This document shows positions 26,715 to 36,373 of a stretch of DNA of 64,000 bases, in pieces. The notes beneath the pieces are model-generated. The model saw only the letters and a program-made list of their open reading frames with translations, had not been told where the DNA came from and made no database searches. The stretch lies in the NCBI GenBank assembly GCA_039193195.1, contig JBCCWS010000002.1, positions 186,001-250,000 of the forward strand, read 5' to 3'. The position numbers were made by a program, and so were the translations under genes. Source of the stretch: Pseudomonadota bacterium (lineage in GTDB: Bacteria > Pseudomonadota > Gammaproteobacteria > Steroidobacterales > JBCBZW01). Every line of letters starts with the position of its first letter. Within the stretch, counting starts at the first letter, position 1.

Positions 26715-28042
26715 GGCTTGGCATCGTTCTGCTAATCGGGCTGTTCCTCGGCGCGTTCAGTGCCCATTTTCTCCTCGAAGACCGGGGCTACGTGCAGATC
26801 CGATTCCTCGACGCGAGCCTGCAAACATCCGTTCCCGGACTGATCATGATTCTGGTGGCTCTGTACGTGGCCATCCGCATACTCGCCCAGGTACTGGGTG
26901 CACCCAGACGTATCGGCAGCGCCCTAGGCGCACGTGAGAAAGCGATTGCCCAGGGTGCGCTCACACGGGGCCTGAGCGAGATCAGCGCCGGAAACCTAGC
27001 GCGGGGCGAACGCATCCTCACTCGCCAAGCGGTGCGCGGCGATGCGCCGGTGCTCGCCTACCTGGAAGCGGCAAGGGCAGCGCAGCGTCAGGGTGCACGC
27101 GCGCGTCGAGACAGTTGGCTGAAACGCGCCAACGACCACGCGCCGGGCGATGCCCCTGCAGTTCTTATTACTCAGGCCGAGCTCGAGATCGGTGAGGGGG
27201 ATCTCGACCGCGCGCTCAAAACGCTGAGGCGCTTGGAGACGATCCGCCCCCGCCACGCGCGCTGCCTCGCCCTTCAGGCGCAAATCTACCAGCAACGGCA
27301 GGAATGGAGCCTGTTGGACGAGCTCTTGCCGCGCCTCAAGAAGGAGAAGGCGCTCCCGGCCCTCAGCTTGCAAGCACTCGAGAGCGAAGTGACGGGCCAC
27401 GCTATTACGATTGCGGCGAAGCGCCTCGACGGGCCAGGCTTGAAGCGTCGTTGGAAGCAACTCGGCAGGAAGCAGAAAGACCCTCGCCTCACCCACTGCT
27501 ACGTCGGCGCACTTATCCAAGCCGGCGACGAAGCCGAGGCGGCCGAGGTGATCAAACGCAGTATGCGGGACCAGTGGCAGCCGGAGCTGCTGTACACGGT
27601 CGGTCAGCTAAGCGAGGCGCAGCAACGCAGGCTGCAGCCCCAAATCACCGCCTGGCGACGCAAGCGCCAGGAGGACCCGGCGCTGCTCTTCGCTGCCGCA
27701 GCGATCGGCGCAGCCCATGACCCCCTGAAGGCGATTGCGCGCCTAGAGTCCTCCCTCGAGCAAGCCCCTCGACTCGAAAGTCTCGAGCTGTACGGCCGCC
27801 TGTTGGACGAGCAAGGTCGCCACGCGGAAGCCACGATCGCCTTTCGTTCAGCTCTTGCCCACACCACTGAGGGGCGTAGCAGCGGCGTTCCGGCGAGGCT
27901 GGAGCAGCTCGCAGTCAACGATCGCCCGCCGCCGGAACCCGCCATGGTGGGCGTCGGGGACGAGACGTCAGACTCCGCCGGTGCAACACGCGGGCCACGG
28001 AGGCCCGGAAGCCGGGGGCGCAAACGCCGCGCCAAACCTTAG
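26711..28042 (+). CDS. hemY: HemY family protein (TPR, inner membrane)
   Basis: The 443-residue protein has two N-terminal membrane segments (residues 1-21 and about 38-58) followed by TPR-like helical repeats typical of proteobacterial HemY (ARALEYLEAARAAQ-like repeats, VLITQAELEIGEGDLDRALKTL, LELYGRLLDEQGRHAEA). It is not the protoporphyrinogen oxidase of the same name. Its role in heme synthesis is not biochemically defined. A basic, Arg/Gly-rich tail (RGPRRPGSRGRKRRAKP) ends the protein. ATG 26711 overlaps the hemX stop. Confidence 0.9.
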   Translation: MRLGIVLLIGLFLGAFSAHFLLEDRGYVQIRFLDASLQTSVPGLIMILVALYVAIRILAQVLGAPRRIGSALGAREKAIAQGALTRGLSEISAGNLARGERILTRQAVRGDAPVLAYLEAARAAQRQGARARRDSWLKRANDHAPGDAPAVLITQAELEIGEGDLDRALKTLRRLETIRPRHARCLALQAQIYQQRQEWSLLDELLPRLKKEKALPALSLQALESEVTGHAITIAAKRLDGPGLKRRWKQLGRKQKDPRLTHCYVGALIQAGDEAEAAEVIKRSMRDQWQPELLYTVGQLSEAQQRRLQPQITAWRRKRQEDPALLFAAAAIGAAHDPLKAIARLESSLEQAPRLESLELYGRLLDEQGRHAEATIAFRSALAHTTEGRSSGVPARLEQLAVNDRPPPEPAMVGVGDETSDSAGATRGPRRPGSRGRKRRAKP

Positions 28043-28340
28043 CGGTCCTGGATACCCCGTTGCGCCACAGCCCCCCTGAGCCTCTTCCGCCGCTCAAACC
28101 TACCGGCTGCGGAGCGGAACCCGGCGTTTCTTTGGATTCATTGCGGGAAAGCGGAGGAGCCCACGGCAAGAATTGCGTGTAATCCCGTCCTGACACATGC
28201 ATCTGTAATGCAATCTAGACACAAATGTGGTCAGATGGACTTACCGCGACGGGTCCCTAGGGGGCGCGCGCGGGGATTTGCACAAGGCCAGAGATCACAA
28301 CGGCGGGGCACGCCCGCTCGCTCACTGGCCCCAAGATGGG
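28043..28340. other. Intergenic region upstream of the AraC-type gene
   Basis: This is 298 bases with no supported gene. Around 28192-28236 the sequence is AT-richer and has the inverted repeat TGCAT-N5-ATGCA (28197-28211) and a wider CACAT / ATGTG pair. Both are possible regulator sites for the AraC-type gene. CTGACA near 28190 resembles a -35 element, but I see no convincing -10. Confidence 0.35.
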
Positions 28341-28949
28341 ATGACGGCAGTGGCAGAGTTCGATCCTGACAAGATCAAGACGGAGTCGTTTCGCGATAAC
28401 CCGCGACTCGCCCGGGTGAGGCGGTATTGTGAGGACAATCCGACCGCGCGTATCTCCCTCGTCGACGCTGCGCGAGTGGCCAATCTGGAAGCTAGCTACT
28501 TCTCGTCCTTCTTCCACGAGAAGACGGGTGTTTGTTTCCACAGCTGGCTCAACTACACGCGCGTCCTGAGAGCGATGCACCTGCTTGCGGACACGGACCT
28601 GAGCATCACCAATGTCTCGCGTAAGGTTGGCTTCCGTGACTTGCGCACGTTCCAGCGTGCCTTCAAGCGCTTTGCGAGCGTTACGCCCACGGAGTACCGC
28701 AAGCAAGCACGGGCCGAGCAGGCAGAGCGCGATGCCCGGGTACCGGTCAACGCGGGACATCGCCTGGTCGCGGCGCACTCGAACGGCAACGGTCATCTGA
28801 CTCACAGCAACGGCCACTACGGTGTTGTTGGCAACGGAAATGGCAACGGCCACTCCGAGCGTCGGAGCAATGACCAGGGCAGCGGGGGTGGTACGTCCGA
28901 ACGCGCCTCCGACGACGCACGCCTGCAGCAACGCGACGATTCGGCCTAA
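28341..28949 (+). CDS. AraC-family helix-turn-helix regulator with Asn/Gly/His-rich tail
   Basis: The product is about 202 residues from the ATG at 28341; an upstream in-frame start at 28227 would add 38 residues without homology. The AraC/XylS double HTH spans about 25-125: ISLVDAARVANLEASYFSSFFHEKTG, then SITNVSRKVGFRDLRTFQRAFKRF and VTPTEYRKQ. No ligand-binding domain is present. The last 60 residues are low complexity, built from NGNGH and SNGH units. The gene stands alone between hemY and ubiD, so its targets are unknown. Confidence 0.85.
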   Translation: MTAVAEFDPDKIKTESFRDNPRLARVRRYCEDNPTARISLVDAARVANLEASYFSSFFHEKTGVCFHSWLNYTRVLRAMHLLADTDLSITNVSRKVGFRDLRTFQRAFKRFASVTPTEYRKQARAEQAERDARVPVNAGHRLVAAHSNGNGHLTHSNGHYGVVGNGNGNGHSERRSNDQGSGGGTSERASDDARLQQRDDSA

Positions 28950-28993
28950 GCGAATCGTCCGTCGCCGCGCGGGGGTTCGCCAAGCGCGCGCGC

Positions 28994-30460
28994 CTAGTCG
29001 ATACCGAGATCGCTCCACATCGCGTCTACGCGCGCGATAACCGCGGGATCCATCCGAATGGGCGTTCCCCATTCGCGATCGGTCTCGCCTGCCCACTTCG
29101 ATGTAGCGTCGATACCCATCTTCGAGCCCAAGCCCGCAACGGGCGAGGCGAAGTCAAGATAATCGATAGGTGTGTTATCGATCATCGTAACATCGCGCGT
29201 GGGGTCCACGCGCGTAGAGATCGCCCAGATAACGTCCTGCCAATCCCGCGCATCGATGTCGTCATCGAGAACGATCACGAATTTGGTGTACATGAACTGG
29301 CGCAGGAAAGACCAGACTCCCATCATCACGCGCTTCGCGTGGCCCGGATACTCCTTTCTCATCGTGACTACAGCTAGGCGGTAGGAGCAGGCTTCCGGCG
29401 GCAGGTAGAAGTCGACGATCTCTGGGAACTGCTTGCGCAGTATGGGGACGAAAACCTCATTGAGAGCGACCCCTAGGATGGCCGGCTCGTCCGGTGGGCG
29501 CCCCGTATAAGTGCTGTGGTAGATCGCCTGATCACGCCAGCTCATGCGATCCACCGTGAAGACCGGAAAATCGCTGACCTCGTTGTAATAGCCCGTGTGG
29601 TCACCGAAAGGGCCCTCCGGTGCCGTGTCACCGGGCCGGAGGTGGCCTTCGAGCACTATTTCGGCACTGACAGGCACATCCAGTCCCGTCAGGTCACTCC
29701 TCACGGTCACCGTGCGCGAGCCGCGCAGTAGGCCAGCGAACGCATGCTCGGACAGGGTGTCAGGCACTGGTGTCACGGCGCCCAAGATCGTCGCCGGGTC
29801 GGCGCCGAGGGCAACCGCGACGGGAAAGGGCTCCCCTGGATGCGCCTGCTGGAACGCCTGAAAATCCGTAGCACCACCACGATGGGCGAGCCAGCGCATG
29901 ATCAAGCGGTTGCGCCCGATCAGCTGCTGGCGATAGATGCCCAAGTTATGGCGCTTTCGGGCGGGCCCTCGGGTGATCGTCAGGCCCCATGTCAGCAGCG
30001 GCCCAGCATCGCCGGGCCAGCACGTTTGAATCGGCAGGCGCTCCAAATCGACTGCATCACCTTCCAACACGTTGCGCTGCCACGGCGCACTTCCTGTGCT
30101 TTTCGGCGCCATTGACAGCACTTGACCGAAAATCGGCAGCTTCGACCACGCATCACGCATACCCGCCGGAGGCTCCGGAGACTTCAGGAAGGCCAGCAAT
30201 TCGCCCACTTCGCGCAAGGCATCCACCGAGTCCTGTCCCATCGCCAACGCAACCCGCCGCGGGGTACCGAACAGATTGCCGAGCACCGGCATATCGTGCC
30301 CCTTCACCTTCTCGAACAGCAGCGCGGGCCCACCCTTGCGCAGGGTGCGGTCACAAATCTCCGTCATCTCCAACTTAGGATCGACCTCGATCTGCACCCG
30401 TCGCAGCTCACCGATCGCCTCGAGCTGCCCCACGAAGTCCTGTAAGTCGCTGTATTTCAT
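28994..30460 (-). CDS. ubiD: UbiD, 3-octaprenyl-4-hydroxybenzoate decarboxylase
   Basis: The 488-residue prenylated-FMN-dependent decarboxylase of ubiquinone synthesis shows [21 protein letters not shown] at the start. Internal features are [14 protein letters not shown], the active-site region [26 protein letters not shown] (Glu/Asp/Glu triad) and [21 protein letters not shown]. The ATG at 30460 is chosen by family N-termini. The cofactor-making partner ubiX is not in this window. Other ubiquinone genes here are ubiK, ubiE, ubiJ and ubiB. Confidence 0.95.
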   Translation of the reverse strand: MKYSDLQDFVGQLEAIGELRRVQIEVDPKLEMTEICDRTLRKGGPALLFEKVKGHDMPVLGNLFGTPRRVALAMGQDSVDALREVGELLAFLKSPEPPAGMRDAWSKLPIFGQVLSMAPKSTGSAPWQRNVLEGDAVDLERLPIQTCWPGDAGPLLTWGLTITRGPARKRHNLGIYRQQLIGRNRLIMRWLAHRGGATDFQAFQQAHPGEPFPVAVALGADPATILGAVTPVPDTLSEHAFAGLLRGSRTVTVRSDLTGLDVPVSAEIVLEGHLRPGDTAPEGPFGDHTGYYNEVSDFPVFTVDRMSWRDQAIYHSTYTGRPPDEPAILGVALNEVFVPILRKQFPEIVDFYLPPEACSYRLAVVTMRKEYPGHAKRVMMGVWSFLRQFMYTKFVIVLDDDIDARDWQDVIWAISTRVDPTRDVTMIDNTPIDYLDFASPVAGLGSKMGIDATSKWAGETDREWGTPIRMDPAVIARVDAMWSDLGID

Positions 30461-30578
30461 GAAATGGCTCGGCTCCACTGGCAAGGGCCGAGATGATACC
30501 CCGACCGCTCCTGGGGCCACCATGCGCGGACGAATCACGCACCACTAGCCACGAACGATGCTTGTTCGCGGAGCGCTG

Positions 30579-31442
30579 ATGGGTAAGCTCGAAGCCCCTA
30601 TGGAGCTGAACTTCGACAAGATGGAGGGCTGCGGCAACGATTTCGTGGTGCTGGACCTCCTCGAACGGCCGCACGGGCCACTCCTGCTGTCTCCTTCCCT
30701 CATCCAGGGCCTAGCAGACCGCCGCCTTGGCATCGGATTTGACCAGCTGTTGCTCGTCGAACGCACCGCAAGCGGGGCGGAACCCACGGCGGAGTTCAGG
30801 ATCTACAACGCTGACGGCTCGGCCGCAGGACAATGCGGAAACGGCGCCCGATGCGTCGCCGCCCTATTGCATGAACGCCATGATTTCCCAGGGGAATTCA
30901 CCATTGGAAGCCCAGCTGGCACGATCCGGGCACGAATCGAACAAGGGCGCGTCAGCGTCTCGATGGGCGTGCCAGAGTTCGCCCCCGCGATGGTGCCTAT
31001 CGCGGCGAAGCCGGGGCCGAATGGGGGGTACCGGCTCGATGTGGCCAATGAAACGGTTACACTGGGGGCCGTCTCGATGGGAAACCCTCACGGCGTGCTC
31101 TTCGTCGAGGACGTCGACGACGCTCCCGTCGAACAACTCGGCCCTGCAATCCAGCAGCTAGACGCCTTTCCGAAGGGCGTGAACGTGGGCTTCCTGCAAC
31201 CCCTTACTGACCACCGCGGAAGGCTGCGAGTCTTCGAGCGCGGCGTCGGCGAGACGCTCGCCTGCGGCTCTGGCGCCTGCGCCGCAGCCGTGGTTGGTCT
31301 GCGCGTCGGAAAGTTCGTCGGGGGGGTGGTAAGGCTGGCGCTGCGCGGCGGAGAACTGGTGATAAGCTGGCCCGGCGAGGGCCACCCCGTGTGGCTCGAA
31401 GGGGCCACCCGATGGGTGTTCAGGGGACAAGTAACAGTATGA
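30579..31442 (+). CDS. dapF: Diaminopimelate epimerase
   Basis: The enzyme interconverts LL- and meso-diaminopimelate for lysine and peptidoglycan. The two catalytic Cys are in NADGSAAGQCGNGARC and LACGSGACAAAV, and the N-terminus shows FDKMEGCGNDFVVLDL. ATG 30579 has GGAG at 5 bases; ATG 30600 would give the more usual N-terminus, and either could be used. Its stop overlaps the DUF484 start (ATGA). In many relatives lptM-lysA sit directly upstream, but here they are 21 kb away. Confidence 0.95.
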   Translation: MGKLEAPMELNFDKMEGCGNDFVVLDLLERPHGPLLLSPSLIQGLADRRLGIGFDQLLLVERTASGAEPTAEFRIYNADGSAAGQCGNGARCVAALLHERHDFPGEFTIGSPAGTIRARIEQGRVSVSMGVPEFAPAMVPIAAKPGPNGGYRLDVANETVTLGAVSMGNPHGVLFVEDVDDAPVEQLGPAIQQLDAFPKGVNVGFLQPLTDHRGRLRVFERGVGETLACGSGACAAAVVGLRVGKFVGGVVRLALRGGELVISWPGEGHPVWLEGATRWVFRGQVTV

Positions 31443-32149
31443 GCTCACAACAAAAAACTGGAATCTCGGGTCAGGATCTCTCCGAAGAGGCGATCGCTCA
31501 TTACCTGCAGATGCACCCCGACTTCTTCGAGCGCCACGGCCCCTTGCTCAGCGCCCTGCGCCTGAGCGATCCGAGCAGCGGGCCCGCCGTGTCGCTGATA
31601 GAGCGCCAGGTGGCCATCCTGCGTGCTCGTAACGTGAAGCTCGAGCGCAAGCTGCAAGAACTTGTCTCGATCGTCGGCAGCAATACTGCGCTGGCGGAGA
31701 AGATCCATGGCTTGGCGGAGAAGTTGCTGGCGACTCGCTCTGCCGACGAGGCCGTGGCCGAGCTCGAACGGTCCCTGAACGAGGACTTCAGCGCCGAGTT
31801 CTCGGTGCTGCTGATGTTCGAAGACGCCCTGGAGGCAGGCACGCCAGCCGAAAGCGCATGGGTTCGGCATATCGATCGACGTGATGAGAACGGTGATTTC
31901 GTCTCCTTGCTGAACTCCGAAACACCACGCTGTGGGCGTCTCACCGAAGCGCAGCGCACATTCATCTTCGGCGAGGAGGACGGGAAGCGCGTGGCCTCCG
32001 CCACCCTCACCCCACTCGGCGATCCCGCCATTGGCATGCTCGCGATCGGCAGTATCAACCCCGATCGCTTCCTGCCGACCATGAGCGTTGATTTCCTAAA
32101 CCGCGTCGGCGGCCTGGTCGCCCAGGCGATCCGCCAACGGGAACGGTGA
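31439..32149 (+). CDS. DUF484 family protein
   Basis: The 236-residue cytosolic protein has the DUF484 signature at its start (IAHYLQMHPDFFERHGPLLSAL), a coiled-coil (IERQVAILRARNVKLERKLQELV) and a GAF-like C-terminal domain (about 100-230). The function is unknown; it is almost always between dapF and xerC, as here, with overlaps on both sides (ATGA and GTGA). Confidence 0.92.
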   Translation: MSSQQKTGISGQDLSEEAIAHYLQMHPDFFERHGPLLSALRLSDPSSGPAVSLIERQVAILRARNVKLERKLQELVSIVGSNTALAEKIHGLAEKLLATRSADEAVAELERSLNEDFSAEFSVLLMFEDALEAGTPAESAWVRHIDRRDENGDFVSLLNSETPRCGRLTEAQRTFIFGEEDGKRVASATLTPLGDPAIGMLAIGSINPDRFLPTMSVDFLNRVGGLVAQAIRQRER

Positions 32150-33126
32150 ACCGCGAGCAAGTGAGCCAGCAGGCGGACAACGGACAGGCACCGGCAGCCG
32201 ATCCCCTGGACGCCTTCTCGCCCGCCTTGCGCCGCGGCGCCCAACGTTTCTTGCATGGACTCGCGGTGGAGCGGCGGGCCTCCGCGCACACCATCAGCAA
32301 CTACACCCGCGACATCGCAAGCGTGCTCGCGTTTTGTCGAGACCGCGAACTCGATACCCCTGCTGAACTCGGCGCCTCGGCACTGCGCGATTGGCTCGCC
32401 CGGGAACACCGACGTGGGCTTGCCCCGCGCAGCCTGGCGCGGCGCCTTAGCGCAGTTCGGCAGTGGCTCAACTCCCTCGTGCAATTCGGCGAACTCCCCA
32501 ACAATCCCGCTCAGGACTTACAAGCGCCCAAGGCAGATAAGCGCTTACCCGCGGTGCTGGCGCCGGACACGATGGCGCGTCTCCTACGGGAGGTCGATGA
32601 TGATCCGCTGACACAGCGTGACCTCGCGATCATGGAGTTGTTCTACTCCTCAGGCCTTCGCCTCGCTGAGCTCACCAGTGCCAATCTCAGCGACCTCGAC
32701 CTTCGCGACGGTACGATCCGAGTCACTGGGAAGGGCAACAACATGCGCATCGTGCCAGTGGGCAGCCAGGCCCGCGATGCCTTGACGCGCTGGCTTCGGG
32801 TGCGCTCGGCGCGGGAGGGCGAGCAAGCTCTGTTCACCAGTCAACGGGGCAGGCGACTGAGCAGACGTTCGGTCCAGCAACGGGTGAAGCAGTGGGGGCG
32901 GGCCCAAGGCCTAGATCACACGGTGCATCCGCATTTGTTCCGCCACAGCTTCGCCACCCATGTGCTCGAATCGAGCGGGGACCTGCGCGCAGTACAGGAA
33001 CTCCTCGGCCATGCGGACATCAGCACCACACAGGTGTACACGCACCTGGACTTCCAGCATCTGGCGAACGTCTACGAAAGCGCTCATCCGCGCGCCGGGC
33101 GCCGCCGCTCCACCGATCAAGACTGA
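32146..33126 (+). CDS. xerC: XerC tyrosine recombinase
   Basis: The 326-residue recombinase with XerD resolves chromosome dimers at dif. It has a SAM-like N-terminal domain (VERRASAHTISNYTRDI). The catalytic set is Arg in SSGLRLAEL, Lys in VTGKGNNMR, HxxR in HPHLFRHSFATH, His in LLGHADISTTQ and Tyr in VYTHLDF. The GTG start overlaps DUF484. It is a housekeeping gene by context, not an integrase of an island. Confidence 0.95.
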   Translation: MNREQVSQQADNGQAPAADPLDAFSPALRRGAQRFLHGLAVERRASAHTISNYTRDIASVLAFCRDRELDTPAELGASALRDWLAREHRRGLAPRSLARRLSAVRQWLNSLVQFGELPNNPAQDLQAPKADKRLPAVLAPDTMARLLREVDDDPLTQRDLAIMELFYSSGLRLAELTSANLSDLDLRDGTIRVTGKGNNMRIVPVGSQARDALTRWLRVRSAREGEQALFTSQRGRRLSRRSVQQRVKQWGRAQGLDHTVHPHLFRHSFATHVLESSGDLRAVQELLGHADISTTQVYTHLDFQHLANVYESAHPRAGRRRSTDQD

Positions 33127-33183
33127 TCGCTGACGCCTAGTCGGCGGCCCGCGTGTCCACGCGAGGCGCCGGGAGACAAATTA

Positions 33184-33747
33184 ATGAGTCATCAACCCTT
33201 CTTCGACGCCCACGGCACCACGATAGTCTCCGTGCGCAGGGGCAACCGGGTTGCCCTCGGCGGCGACGGGCAAGTCACCCTCGGCAATACGGTGATGAAG
33301 CACAACGCGCGGAAGATCCGCCGACTTGGCGACGATCGGGTCATCGCGGGCTTCGCCGGCGGCACAGCGGATGCGTTCACGCTCTTCGAGCGTTTCGAGG
33401 GCAAGCTTCAGCAATACGGCAGCCTTACCCGGGCGGCGATCGAGCTGGCCAAAGACTGGCGCGCCGAGCGCTCCCTGCGCCAGCTCGAGGCGTTGCTCTG
33501 CGTGGCGGATCAGGAGCGCTCCTTGATCGTTAGTGGTAACGGCGATGTGATCGAGCCACCCAACGGTCTGATGGCCATTGGCTCCGGGGGTGCCTTCGCT
33601 CAGGCCGCTGCCCGTGCCCTCATCGACCACAGCACCCTTGATGCGCGCAGCATCGTCGAGCAAGCACTGCATATCGCGGCCGACATCTGCATCTACACCA
33701 ATGACCAGCTCACGATTGAAGAGCTGGAGAGCACCACCGCGGAGTGA
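33184..33747 (+). CDS. hslV: HslV peptidase subunit of the HslUV protease
   Basis: The 187-residue threonine peptidase has the core [21 protein letters not shown] and VGSGG-like [17 protein letters not shown]. The nucleophile Thr is residue 12, preceded by [11 protein letters not shown], so an 11-residue propeptide must be removed; in E. coli only Met precedes it. A start codon nearer the Thr is not available. It assembles as a dodecamer with HslU, 48 bases downstream. No sigma-32-like promoter was seen upstream. Confidence 0.95.
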   Translation: MSHQPFFDAHGTTIVSVRRGNRVALGGDGQVTLGNTVMKHNARKIRRLGDDRVIAGFAGGTADAFTLFERFEGKLQQYGSLTRAAIELAKDWRAERSLRQLEALLCVADQERSLIVSGNGDVIEPPNGLMAIGSGGAFAQAAARALIDHSTLDARSIVEQALHIAADICIYTNDQLTIEELESTTAE

Positions 33748-33795
33748 ACGCGGCTGAGCCGCGCCCGCGTTGACCACCGAACGGTAGGTTTCACC

Positions 33796-35133
33796 ATGTC
33801 TCAGATGACACCGAGAGAGATCGTCCAGGAACTGGACAAGCACATCATCGGCCAGGAAGACGCCAAACGCGCCGTGGCCATCGCCTTGCGAAATCGCTGG
33901 CGCCGCTCCGCCGTCGACGAACCCCTGCGCCACGAGATAACGCCGAAGAACATCCTGATGATTGGCCCCACGGGCGTGGGTAAGACGGAAATCGCGCGGC
34001 GCCTGGCGCGACTGGAGAACGCCCCGTTCGTAAAGGTGGAGGCCTCGAAGTTCACGGAAGTGGGCTACGTGGGGCGTGAGGTGGACAGCATTGTTCGCGA
34101 CCTCGCCGACGTTTCGATGAAACTGGCCCGCGAACGCGAGGTGGCGCGCCTGCGCCATCGCGCAGAGGATGGGGCGGAGGAACGAGTGCTCGATGCACTG
34201 CTCCCCGGATCTAAGCGCGACAGCTTCGCCGAAGCGGCCGACGCCTCGAGCAGCGATACGCGCCAGAAGTTCCGCAAGATGCTGCGCGAAGGCAAGCTCG
34301 ATGAACGGGAGATCGAAATCGAGGTAAGCACTACGCCCACCTCCTTCAACATCATGACGCCGCCAGGCATGGAAGAGCTCAGTGGGCAGATCCAGAACAT
34401 GTTCCAGGGCCTGAATCAGCAACAGCGCCGAGCGCGGCGCGTGACCGTGCGCGAAGCGATGAAACTCCTTACGGACGATGAAGCCTCACGCATGGTCAAC
34501 GAAGAAGAGCTGCAGGCGAAGGCGCTCGAGGCTGTGGAGCAGTCGGGCATCGTGTTCATCGACGAGATCGACAAGGTGACGCGTCGCGCCGACGCGAGCG
34601 CTAGCGGCGCCGACGTTTCCCGCGAAGGCGTGCAGCGCGATCTGCTGCCCTTGGTCGAAGGCTGCACCGTCAACACCAAGTACGGCATGATCAAAACGGA
34701 CCACGTGCTGTTCATCGCCTCCGGCGCTTTTCACCTTTCCAAGCCTTCGGATCTAATTCCCGAGCTCCAGGGGCGATTCCCGATTCGAGTGGAGATGAAC
34801 GCGCTCACCAGCGAGCACTTCCAGCGCATACTCACGGAGACCGATGGCGCCCTGTGTGAGCAGTATTCCGCGCTCATGGCGACAGAAAACGTTAGCTTGA
34901 CTTTCGCCGATGAGGGCGTGCAGCGCATCGCAGAGGTGGCTTTTCACGTCAACGAGCGGATGGAGAACATCGGCGCCCGTCGCCTGCACACGGTGATGGA
35001 GCGCCTGTTGGAGGAGATCTCCTACCACGCCGCAGACTGGGGCGGGCGCGAGATCGTTATCGACGCGGCATACGTGGATCAGCATCTGGGTGATCTGCTC
35101 ACCGATGATGATCTCACCCGCTACGTGCTGTAG
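33796..35133 (+). CDS. hslU: HslU ATPase subunit of the HslUV protease
   Basis: The 445-residue AAA+ unfoldase has [22 protein letters not shown] at the start, Walker [10 protein letters not shown], pore loop GYVGRE, and Walker [10 protein letters not shown]. It carries the inserted I domain (about 110-240) and the C-terminal sensor II and LTRYVL tail that docks in HslV. It unfolds substrates and feeds HslV. It lies in the hslV operon, followed 14 bases later by the DUF971 gene. Confidence 0.97.
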   Translation: MSQMTPREIVQELDKHIIGQEDAKRAVAIALRNRWRRSAVDEPLRHEITPKNILMIGPTGVGKTEIARRLARLENAPFVKVEASKFTEVGYVGREVDSIVRDLADVSMKLAREREVARLRHRAEDGAEERVLDALLPGSKRDSFAEAADASSSDTRQKFRKMLREGKLDEREIEIEVSTTPTSFNIMTPPGMEELSGQIQNMFQGLNQQQRRARRVTVREAMKLLTDDEASRMVNEEELQAKALEAVEQSGIVFIDEIDKVTRRADASASGADVSREGVQRDLLPLVEGCTVNTKYGMIKTDHVLFIASGAFHLSKPSDLIPELQGRFPIRVEMNALTSEHFQRILTETDGALCEQYSALMATENVSLTFADEGVQRIAEVAFHVNERMENIGARRLHTVMERLLEEISYHAADWGGREIVIDAAYVDQHLGDLLTDDDLTRYVL

Positions 35134-35147
35134 GCGAGCCAGCCGCC

Positions 35148-35546
35148 ATGAGCGAGCATGACCAGCGCAGCGCAGAGCGACGCTTCGGGGAGCCCGTGCC
35201 GAGTGAGCTACGCCTGCGAGCGAGCGGAGGCGAACTGAAGGTCTCCTACGCGAGCGGGGGGTCCTTCTCGCTTAGTGCCGAGTACCTGCGCGTACACTCC
35301 CCCTCAGCCGAGGTGCGTGGGCATGGCGGGCCGGGTCAGGAAAACTGGCCGCTCGATAAGCACGAAGTGGTGATCGAGCGAATCGAACCGGTGGGAAACT
35401 ACGCGGTGCGCCTCGTATTCGACGATGGCCACGACTCGGGGCTGTACTCTTGGCGCGTGCTCTACGAGCTCGGCCGAGATCACGATGACAACTGGGCGAA
35501 GTACCTGGCGCATGTGGATGGATTGCATGGAGCAGATGAGTCATGA
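35148..35546 (+). CDS. DUF971 family protein
   Basis: The 132-residue protein has a single DUF971 domain (gamma-butyrobetaine hydroxylase-like N-terminal fold). Motifs are [33 protein letters not shown] and [19 protein letters not shown]. Its role is unknown; such proteins are sometimes linked to Fe-S handling. It commonly sits between hslU and ubiE in gammaproteobacteria. It overlaps ubiE by ATGA. Confidence 0.9.
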   Translation: MSEHDQRSAERRFGEPVPSELRLRASGGELKVSYASGGSFSLSAEYLRVHSPSAEVRGHGGPGQENWPLDKHEVVIERIEPVGNYAVRLVFDDGHDSGLYSWRVLYELGRDHDDNWAKYLAHVDGLHGADES

Positions 35547-36343
35547 GCGACGATAAGACCACGGCCCACGAGGCGCCGCGGCGAGATGACGGCAGCACTC
35601 CCGGAGACACCACCCACTTCGGCTTCTCGAACGTACGCAGCGAGGACAAGGCCGGTCGCGTACGCGAAGTATTCGACTCAGTCGCCGATCGCTACGACCT
35701 GATGAACGATCTCATGTCAGGCGGAATGCACCGCATATGGAAGCGCTTCACGATCGACATCGCTCGCTTGCGCCCGGGCCAGCGCGCCTTAGACGTGGCT
35801 GCCGGCTCCGGTGACCTCTCGCGCTCGATGCTACGCGAGGTCGGACGCGAGGGCCTGGTGGTGATGTCAGATATCAACGCGCGGATGGTCTCACGCGGGC
35901 GGGATCGCCTGCGCGATGCCGGCGCTGGGGCCAACTGCGCCTTCGTCCAGGCCAGCGCTGAGGCCCTGCCCTTTCCGTCGAACTTCTTCAATGTGGTAAC
36001 GATCGCCTTCGGCTTGCGCAATGTCACCGACAAGCCCCGTGCCCTGCGCGAGATGCGACGCGTGCTGCAGCCCGGCGGCCAGCTGCTAGTGCTGGAGTTC
36101 TCCCGCCTCACCCTACCGCCCCTCCAGCCGCTCTACGATCGCTACTCTTTCGATGTACTCCCGGCGATGGGCAAACTGGTAGCGAACGACGCGGACAGCT
36201 ACCGCTACCTCGCTGAGTCCATCCGCATGCACCCCGATCAGGACACGCTGCTGGCCATGATGGAGGACGCGCAATTCGGCCGCTGCCGGTACCATAACCT
36301 CATGGGTGGTATCGTCGCGGTCCACCGGGGTTATCGCCTGTAG
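35543..36343 (+). CDS. ubiE: UbiE demethylmenaquinone/ubiquinone C-methyltransferase
   Basis: The 266-residue class I SAM methyltransferase has the UbiE signatures [21 protein letters not shown], the SAM site [31 protein letters not shown] and the C-terminal [14 protein letters not shown]. It methylates carbon C2 of the quinone ring. It is followed by ubiJ and ubiB in the classical ubiE-ubiJ-ubiB operon. The first 30 residues form a charged, probably disordered extension. Confidence 0.96.
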   Translation: MSDDKTTAHEAPRRDDGSTPGDTTHFGFSNVRSEDKAGRVREVFDSVADRYDLMNDLMSGGMHRIWKRFTIDIARLRPGQRALDVAAGSGDLSRSMLREVGREGLVVMSDINARMVSRGRDRLRDAGAGANCAFVQASAEALPFPSNFFNVVTIAFGLRNVTDKPRALREMRRVLQPGGQLLVLEFSRLTLPPLQPLYDRYSFDVLPAMGKLVANDADSYRYLAESIRMHPDQDTLLAMMEDAQFGRCRYHNLMGGIVAVHRGYRL

Positions 36344-36373
36344 CCCACTGCGTGCGGTCTAAGGAGATCCGAG

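Noticed and set aside
32146-33126. Tyrosine recombinase as an integrase, and tRNA-Arg at 17221 as an attachment site
   Set aside because: The recombinase is XerC in its standard dapF-DUF484-xerC context. No integrase, phage genes or tRNA 3' duplicate lie next to the tRNA.
33127-33183. Sigma-32 heat-shock promoter before hslV
   Set aside because: No CTTGAA / CCCCAT-like pair is visible in the short gap before hslV.
33181-34422. Long open frame on the minus strand (413 codons) across hslV and hslU
   Set aside because: It is fully antisense to two unmistakable genes with catalytic motifs; no motif or ribosome-binding site of its own.
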